Positions 57,690 to 64,000 of a stretch of 64,000 nt of DNA are shown piece after piece (position 1 is the stretch's first letter; every line of letters starts with the position of its first letter). The DNA comes from Cinnamomum chago (lineage: Eukaryota > Streptophyta > Magnoliopsida > Laurales > Lauraceae), in contig CP142458.1 in assembly GCA_038049695.1 (NCBI GenBank), forward strand, positions 40,393,501 to 40,457,500, read 5' to 3'. Both the position numbers and the translations under genes were made by a program. The notes beneath the pieces were generated by a model. The model was not told where the DNA came from. It was given only the letters and a program-made list of their open reading frames with translations, and did no database searches.

Positions 57690-57956
57690 ATGATGTCCAT
57701 GGAAATCTCAACTGATACTGCTATCTTAGAACTGGAAACAGAAGCAACAACTTCAACAGCAAAAGTATTCTGGGATGTAATCCCTGGCAATTTAGCATCT
57801 CAGTCTGAGAGCTGCATCATGAAGAAAGAAATGGAATCCTCAGGGAAAGAATGCATTACCACATCAAACTTCAGAAACTTGAACGTTTTAATTGCTATAG
57901 CTGTCCTCCTCCTCTCCATCTTTCTTGCTTTGGGTTGGTCCTTGTTGGTTCCTTAA
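57690..57956 (+). CDS. Unrecognised 88-codon frame with C-terminal transmembrane helix
   Basis: An open frame from ATG 57690, preceded by an acceptor-like TTCTAG at about 57665, ends in a clear hydrophobic helix (VLIAIAVLLLSIFLALGW) three residues from the C-terminus. This resembles a tail-anchored protein end. The middle (STAKVFWDVIPGNLASQSES) has no family that I recognise. It may be the last exon of a captured gene. Confidence 0.4.
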   Translation: MMSMEISTDTAILELETEATTSTAKVFWDVIPGNLASQSESCIMKKEMESSGKECITTSNFRNLNVLIAIAVLLLSIFLALGWSLLVP

Positions 57957-59330
57957 AGGATAACCCATTCAGTGTAGCTCTTGTTGTGTTGCTTTTGTAC
58001 TGACAAAAGAAATATTTTCTTGTGTTTTCCATTTAAATTATTGCATCGGTGTCTAGCACTTGTTGGCTTTTATGGCATGGCCCTTTTATCTCAATGGTCC
58101 ATTTATTCATCCAATTTCTATGAGAACTGTTATTTCTCCAGCATCAAAGGGATTGATTATGATCAATCCCCAAATAGGTACTTGAATTTTGTGGACTAAA
58201 CCAGGATTTTCATGTGGATGTTGGAGGTGGATCCAGATTTTCACATGGATTAATTGGAGGTAGATCCAACATTTTTATGTGAGTTCTGGGGTTATTTTCT
58301 GATTCTGGGGGGTTCTTTGATTCTGGGGTTGTTTTCACCATGAATCCATATAGGATTTGGTAGTTAGATGACTTTTATGGAGTAGAAGTCAGACAAAAAG
58401 CTACAACTATTGACAAGTCCAACAGGTGGGGAAATGGTGAAATGAGGTCCTGGCAAAAGAACCTCATACTAGTCCTGAAGAGTTCTCTTATTATTGCAGT
58501 CCCTCTTATTATTAATAAGAGGACTAGTATGAGGTTCTTTGGGCTGAAAAGGAAGAAATTGGGTTTTGGATGACACTCCATTTTTCATGTTCATTTTCAT
58601 TGAATTGTATTTTCTCTGAGGACTCAAATACTAGAGTTCCCTCACATTATGAGGAAAATGGTGCTGTGTAGATTTTTTTTTTATATTTTATACTTGAATG
58701 AGAATTTAGGGGGCTGTGGGTTTTCTTGCTGCTAGTGTTCCTCTTGAATGAATTAAGGTTTATAAAGATTGGCTAATTCCTACTATTTTAATCATCACAA
58801 GTTGACAACCCATTGCATGATGTTACATGTTCTCTGTTCTTCCTCCAATAAACTGTATTTAGATCTCTAATGGTAGAAAGAAGCAGAGGATGCATTCTGC
58901 CCATGTTAATGTAGTAGGCTTTCTATTTCCATCAGGTTGAATGATAAGAGTATTTATACATTAGGAAGGTGGGAAGTAAAATTTGCTATGGAGTGTGTAA
59001 CAACTCTCCCCGAGTGCACACAACCCTGGTCAGGGAATATTCATGGGTTAAGTTAGAGATCAATCTTTATCTAATCTAGCTCTTAAATGCTGACAATAAT
59101 CCTAACATGATCTAAACATGTTGTTCTTAATTAATCCTAAAACATATCCTAACAACTCCAACCTTCCTAAAAAATAATATTCTGCATCATCATTCACCAT
59201 CAATTCTCAGTGCGAAATTGATAGTTCTGTTTCAACTTAGTTGCTGTTTCACATATGATATGGGGTACATTTAAATCAAATGACATTACTAAGGGGCCTT
59301 AAACTTAATGTACTGATATGATTTTTTAAC
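57957..59330. other. MULE interior, non-coding, with one perfect hairpin
   Basis: No protein family recognised. It contains the 21-bp perfect inverted repeat at 58456-58540, annotated separately, and repeated GGATTTTCATGTGGATGTTGGAGG-type phrases near 58203-58280. Confidence 0.45.
58456..58540. repeat. Hairpin with perfect 21-bp arms
   Basis: AAAGAACCTCATACTAGTCC plus T (58456-58476) is exactly complementary to 58520-58540 with a 43-nt loop. The arms are 21 nt, the size of plant small RNAs, but there is no evidence of transcription or of the duplex pattern of a real miRNA precursor. Confidence 0.6.
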
Positions 59331-59490
59331 AGGGCACAAGTGATCTTGCTAAACAGCCCTCATTGACTGACATGTTGAAAAGACAACCCGAGCAATTAGA
59401 GGATGGAGAAGAAGTTCAGCCAAAAATAAAAAGGCAGTGCAGTTCCTTTCAGCCCAAAGAACTGGAAATGCAAGAAATGAAAATTACATA
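59331..59490 (+). pseudogene. Last-exon-like fragment of an unidentified gene
   Basis: After a TTTTTTAACAG acceptor at 59330, an open frame begins GTSDLAKQPSLTDMLKRQPE, continues with a KIKRQCSS nuclear-localisation-like patch, and ends in a stop at about 59491. It looks like the C-terminal exon of a nuclear protein. I do not recognise it. Confidence 0.35.
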
Positions 59491-59683
59491 GAAGCACAGA
59501 GAAATAGACTAATAGAGTACAAACCAGATACTATGCACCATGATTTACAAATATTCCCCAAATTAACTTAACACAATCTAAGAAAAGAATGAGGTGCTTG
59601 ATGGATTTCTTTGTCTTTTTTATTTTTCAAATCAAGATGAAGCCTTTGTCATTTGTCAGCCATCAACATGGTGGGAGAGATGA

Positions 59684-60453
59684 GGAGTTCATACCTGAGA
59701 TGAAAGACCTGAGTTCAGACCGGCGAGGGAGGGAGAGAGCTTCGCTGGGAGAGATGAGGCTCTGAGAGAGGGTTTTGTCGCTTTCAGAGAGAGAGAAGCA
59801 GCGAGGGAGAGTCCGGCGTCGCCGTGAGAGAGAGAGAGATCAGTCGAGAGACAGAGAGCTTCCCCTCGTCGTCCGATCGTCGTCGTGAGAGACAGAGAGC
59901 AGGCGATGGAGGGCTGGTGGTCGTCTCTGCCGCGTCGTTGTCGTCCGAGAGAGAGAGATGCGAGTTTGATTCAGGCGATTCGATGAGAGAAAGGGAGAGA
60001 GACGAGAGACAGAGGAGAGGAATGAGAAAGGGGGAAAACGAGAGATGGAGAGCTCGATGCTCGTCGATGCCGGTCGTCGTCGTCCGAGAGAGAGAGAGAG
60101 AGGCGAGTTTCTCCTCAGGAGATTCGATGAGAGAAAGGGAGAGAGACGAGAGACAGAGGAGAGGAATGAGAAAGGGGGAAAACGAGAGATGGAGAGCTCG
60201 ATGGTCGTCGATGCTGGTCGTCGTCGTCCGAGCGTTTCTCCTCAGGCGATTCGATGAGAGAAAGGGAGAGAGACCAGAGATAGAGGAGAGGAATGAGAAA
60301 TGAGAAAGGGGGAGACGATTTCAGAAAGAGCGGGCCAAAACTTCATTTCGTTACTGTTTGCAATTCAAATTAGTCATAAGCGTCAGGCAGGATCCGTTGG
60401 GCTCACACACGCGTCCAGCTTGTGATAACACAGGCTGCAGCCTGTGTGATCCC

Positions 60454-60458
<5 letters not shown>
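59684..60458 (-). repeat. Right terminal inverted repeat of the MULE
   Basis: A 775-bp arm complementary to 47591-48232. It is longer because of an internal duplication: the GAGAGACGAGAGACAGAGGA and GGGGGAAAACGAGAGATGG block occurs twice (about 59990-60110 and 60130-60230). Arg/Glu-rich open frames here (for example 59824-60303) are repeat artefacts. Confidence 0.85.
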
Positions 60459-60488
<30 letters not shown>

Positions 60489-61202
60489 ACTTTCAAGAAA
60501 TCAGTTTAAACTGGTTGAGATTGGCCCTTCCCAAACTCGACTGGCTTGTTTAATGTTCAACCCTAGCCAAGCCAAGCTGAGTTAAGTCAGTCAGCTTATT
60601 TAGACGCTTACCTCTGTGGTCTGTAAAGCTCCATTAGAGAGTCCATGTAGCTAAAGCCGCATTACTTGAATATTAGGCAGGCCTTGTAGTCCTTCAAGCT
60701 CAACTCTGATCCTTAACCAAATGTTTTGCAAGTTGTAAATCCGAAAATAGGTAACAAGTTGTAATGGTGGAATCATCTCCTCTTAGAGTGAAATTGAGGA
60801 GGGCCAGCTAGAGTAGGACATCTATTTGGAGTAATTTAGATTTCTTAGTAGGCCCCCTGTGTCAGTATATTTGCAAAGCTATGGACCCTCATTCGGAAGC
60901 ATGGGATAGAGACGAATGGAAATACCGGCTGTCACACAATTGTCTAATGGGAACATGTTTTAAGTTTTAATTGCAATACCAATTGTGGATCTACAGCGGG
61001 TGGAAAGCTGTAAAACTGCAGTGGTGTATCCAACAATATCGGTCGACTTGGGCGGAGCTCCATTTTCATCACGTCTCAGCAATGCATTTGATGGCCATAA
61101 ACGTAGGCGGCAGCAATGTTAATCTGTCCCATTCGGGCCTCCATACAATTCAATATCGCTTTGGCTTTGGTATGCATATGGAAGTTTGATATTCAATATC
61201 GC
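60459..61202. other. Flank right of the MULE, nothing recognised
   Basis: A (TC)n(TA)n tract (60453-60487) is followed by about 700 bp with no recognisable gene, repeat or RNA. Confidence 0.5.
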
Positions 61203-61506
<304 letters not shown>

Positions 61507-61525
61507 CTAGGAAAGGAGTGAGTGA

Positions 61526-61533
61526 TATTTATA
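61526..61533 (-). promoter_or_regulatory. TATA box of the GST fragment
   Basis: TATAAATA on the minus strand lies about 65-70 bp upstream of the expected GST start, followed by CACTCACTCCTTTCC, a short plant-like leader. The position is appropriate for a promoter; activity is unknown. Confidence 0.55.
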
Positions 61534-62292
61534 GACTGAATGAAACGTTGAAAGGGGTGGCCCATCTTGGATGGATATGATATTTCATTTGGGTTTAATT
61601 TGAATGGTGACCACCAAATCTATGGTCGATGTCAAAACTATGGACTATGGAGTGCATCAGTTTCTTGGGAATCTTGGGACTCTTGGGACTCTTTTTTACT
61701 AATTCACTGGGCCAAGTCTATAGTCAAAACTGACGACTGACGACTTATAGGAAAGGACAAGAGCCTTCTTGCGGACAGTGGGTCCACTAGCCCGGCCACT
61801 GGTAAGGTGAGACAGGGATTTTGTTGACTATATTTTTACCCGACTATTTACTGATAGTGTCAATTGTGTCTTAGAAATATCAAGTGTTCAGCTTAACTTG
61901 ATCCATGATTTATGTTTCATCTTAGTTTTCTTTTCTTTTATTTTGAGGAAGATATCAGTCAATTCCAATTCTTTCTTTTCTATTAATTCTTTCCCAATCA
62001 AGTGGATCAAGATATTAAGGTAATGGATTCACCTGTATATCATAGTGCGAAAACCTCGTGTAGTGAGATTGAGATGATATGGTATGGCACTAGTGACTTC
62101 TTTAGTATAAGAGAGGCCATAGTTGCATCTTACCCATTCTTTTATAGACCCCTGTGAAGAATAGTCAATGTTTACACTGCAATTCTCTGAAGAGAAATCT
62201 TACAAATTAAGAGAGAAAGGGCTGGCCCAATCCTAAATTATCATGCTAATTAACTAACCATGGCCACCAACATTGTTCACTCAAATCAGCTA
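61534..62292. other. Upstream flank of GST fragment, nothing recognised
   Basis: No coding homology or repeat identified. It presumably includes former GST promoter sequence. Confidence 0.45.
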
Positions 62293-62653
62293 TAGGGATG
62301 AAAATGGGTCTGGGTTAGGGTCAAATCCACATTGAACCTGGGCCTTATCCAAATTATCAATAACATACCCGAACCTGTACCCCGTTAGGGTACTGGTTAC
62401 TAGACCAACAATACTCATACCTGAATGAAGGGTATGTACCTGGGCCCAAATAATTTCGTACTACTTCTTTTTATAGTTATACACTCGATGTAGACATGTA
62501 TTTATAATATATGGTTGTGGCATCAGGTATTCGGGTCGTTGGCCAAGAATTCTATTGATCCGAACCCACGATCGGAACCCACACACGAATTAAAAATGGG
62601 TCCAAATGGATCTCTCTGGTATTCCAGTGTTTGAGGGTCCATTTTCATCCCTA
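62293..62653. mobile_element. hAT-like MITE, 361 bp
   Basis: Terminal inverted repeats TAGGGATGAAAATGG...CCATTTTCATCCCTA are perfect over 15 bp, and the TAGGGATGAAAATGG sequence is of the hAT type. There is no coding capacity. The flanking 8-mers (ATCAGCTA / ATCAAGCG) agree only in part, so the target duplication is degraded or offset. Confidence 0.78.
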
Positions 62654-62851
62654 ATCAAGCGACAATTTGCCCATAGTTGGATACCTGGATACACCTGCGC
62701 AGAAAAAGAAATTTCACAGACAGAGGAATCCTTTCAATTTACATAGATCCAATGGGCCTCAAGTGGTCCATGATGCATGGAAACCATGTCCATCAGAATT
62801 TTGGGGTTATCCTGACTGCATGAAGTCAAAGTTTATATTGTGTAAATTACC

Positions 62852-62928
62852 TTGAGGATACCAAGAGCCTTTCTTACATTGTCATCATTTGTCCAGAAAT
62901 AAGAAAGCACATACCCATATGACTGCAA
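62852..62928 (-). pseudogene. Exon of a serine carboxypeptidase-like (SCPL) gene
   Basis: Minus strand, after a TTTTTGCAG acceptor: SYGYVLSYFWTNDDNVRKAL then GILK, ending at a GTAATT donor. This matches the conserved WANDxxVRxALxI segment of plant SCPL proteins (S10 family peptidases and acyltransferases of secondary metabolism, secreted or vacuolar). The neighbouring exons with the catalytic Asp and His were not found downstream in the 62660-62850 region. It is an isolated fragment. Confidence 0.8.
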
Positions 62929-63125
62929 AAAGATATAGAGTTGGTTAGTAACAGTAAGAGGAATGGTCTACTACAGAGTAATGTGCACTATGTTAAGCTA
63001 TATTATATTACACAATGTGCACAATGTAAACATATCAACTGCTGCATACAATCATAAAGAGAATATTTCACTGAGGACACATGCCTTTTGGCTTGCAAAG
63101 TAATTGATTTAAGTGCATCCTGCCA

Positions 63126-64000
63126 AAGTCATTAACTCCCGGTTTGAGATTTAGAAGCAAAAACATCGGATTCTCCAACACTTAAGCTAGAAAACGACCC
63201 ACCGGGGGTTTGGAACTGGAACCGGGCTCCGGAAAAATCGGAAACCGGCACAACCACCTCGTTCGAGGGTAGAGTGACTTGTAGGAACTGGCGATTCACA
63301 AATATGACTCCCGATTAGTGAATTAGAAGCGAAAACATCGGATTTTCCAACACTTTGGCTCGAAAACGGCCCACCGAGGGTTCGGAATGGGAATCGGCCC
63401 CCAAAAAAATGGAAACTGGCACGAGCACCTCACTGGAGGGTAGAGTGACTTGTAGGAACTGACAGTTCACAGATAGGACTCCCGGTTAGAGAATTAGAAG
63501 CGAAAACATCGGATTTTCCAACACTTGGGCTCGAAAACGGCCCGCTGGGGATCCGGAACCGAAACCGGCCCCCGAAAAAATTAGAAACGGGCACGAGTAC
63601 CTTGCTTAAGGGTAGAGTGATTTATAGGAACTGACGGTTCGCATATAGGACTACCGATTAGAGATTTAGACGCGAAAATACGGGATTTTCCAATACTTGG
63701 GATCGAAAACAGCCCGTCGGGGGTTCGGAACGGAAACCGGGCCTTGAAAAAATCGAAAACCGGCACGAGCACCTCATTCAACGGTAGAGTGAATTGTAGG
63801 AACTAACGGTTCACAGATAAGACTCCTGGTTAGAGAATTAGAAGCGAAAACATCGGATTTTACAACACTTGGGCTCGAAAACGGCCCGCCGGGAGTCCGG
63901 AACGGGAACCGGCCCCCGGAAAAATCAAAAACCGGCACAAGCATCTCGCTGGAGGGTAGAGTGACTTGTAGGAACTGACGGTTCGCAGATAGGACTCCTG
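63126..64000. repeat. Satellite-like tandem array, period about 172 bp, continues past the window
   Basis: Five successive units begin near TTAGAAGCGAAAACATCGGA at about 63151, 63324, 63493, 63667 and 63838. Each contains CCAACACTTGGGCTCGAAAA, a GGAACCGG..CCCCCGGAAAA-type GC-rich block, GGTAGAGTGACTTGTAGGAA and CTGACGGTTC. Divergence between units is moderate (scattered substitutions). The monomer length is close to a nucleosome repeat. The array is still running at the last base. Confidence 0.88.

Larger units (their letters stand above)
47591..60458. mobile_element. Mutator-like element (FAR1-type MULE), 12.9 kb, long TIRs
   Basis: It is bounded by long inverted repeats starting GAGAGGGGATCACACA (47591) and ending TGTGTGATCCCCTCTC (60458). 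It lies between (TA)n tracts, so the usual 9-11-bp target duplication cannot be distinguished. Inside are a decayed FAR1/FRS-type transposase (plus strand), a convergent GRF zinc-finger gene, fragments of SRP receptor alpha and of a Copia element, and a large foldback repeat. The long TIR and MULE transposase support the class. The size is large because of captured and nested sequences. Confidence 0.85.

Noticed and set aside
59824..60303. 159-codon Arg/Glu-rich open frame at the right MULE end
   Set aside because: It lies wholly in the terminal inverted repeat, with internal duplication and simple-sequence composition.

Overview
This window looks like nuclear DNA of a flowering plant. It is almost entirely nested transposable elements carrying broken pieces of host genes. 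The plant origin is shown by Athila-type Ty3/gypsy elements with a tRNA-Asp type primer site, a Cassandra element with 5S rRNA sequence in its LTRs, CACTA (TNP2) and FAR1-type Mutator-like transposases, GT-AG introns, and fragments of plant genes (G-protein alpha, raffinose synthase, tau GST, an SCPL carboxypeptidase). I see no intact host gene.

Layout. 1-3583: 3' part of a CACTA-like element carrying two exons of ribosomal protein S3a. 3584-16603 (minus): 5' half of an Athila element (Athila-A: LTR, PBS, gag, protease). A second, plus-strand Athila (Athila-B, 4575-11622) sits inside its gag, and Athila-B is itself split by a 2.8-kb solo LTR (7333-10169) with a perfect 5-bp target duplication. 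16604-21963 (minus): TNP2 transposase and the 5' part of a Transposase_24 gene of an older CACTA element (CACTA-B). 23465-25826: a second solo LTR of the same family, in the opposite orientation. 25827-30500: a SINE-like unit, a GA-rich tandem array and CACTA-like subterminal repeats. 30500-45875 (plus): the 3' end of Athila-A. Its LTR is interrupted by a complete 12.5-kb CACTA element (CACTA-C, 33038-45551, TSD TCC). CACTA-C holds fragments of G-alpha, an NLR leucine-rich repeat, raffinose synthase, a Nudix hydrolase and an unidentified gene, plus a very young Cassandra element. 45876-46573 (plus): the missing 3' exons of the Transposase_24 gene. 46744-47130: methionyl-tRNA synthetase exons. 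47591-60458: a 12.9-kb Mutator-like element with 0.64-0.78-kb terminal inverted repeats, a decayed FAR1 transposase, a GRF zinc-finger gene, an SRP-receptor fragment, a Copia fragment and a 1.3-kb foldback of 188-bp repeats. 60459-64000: tau-GST and SCPL exon fragments, a hAT-like MITE, and the start of a roughly 172-bp satellite array.

Order of events. CACTA-B came first and Athila-A inserted into an intron of its second gene. CACTA-C then entered the Athila-A 3' LTR and Cassandra entered CACTA-C. Separately, Athila-B and then a solo LTR entered the Athila-A gag. The two halves of both CACTA-B and Athila-A now lie on opposite strands, so either an inversion or an assembly misjoin has broken them apart. 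All coding regions of the mobile elements that I could read carry stops, frameshifts or truncations.
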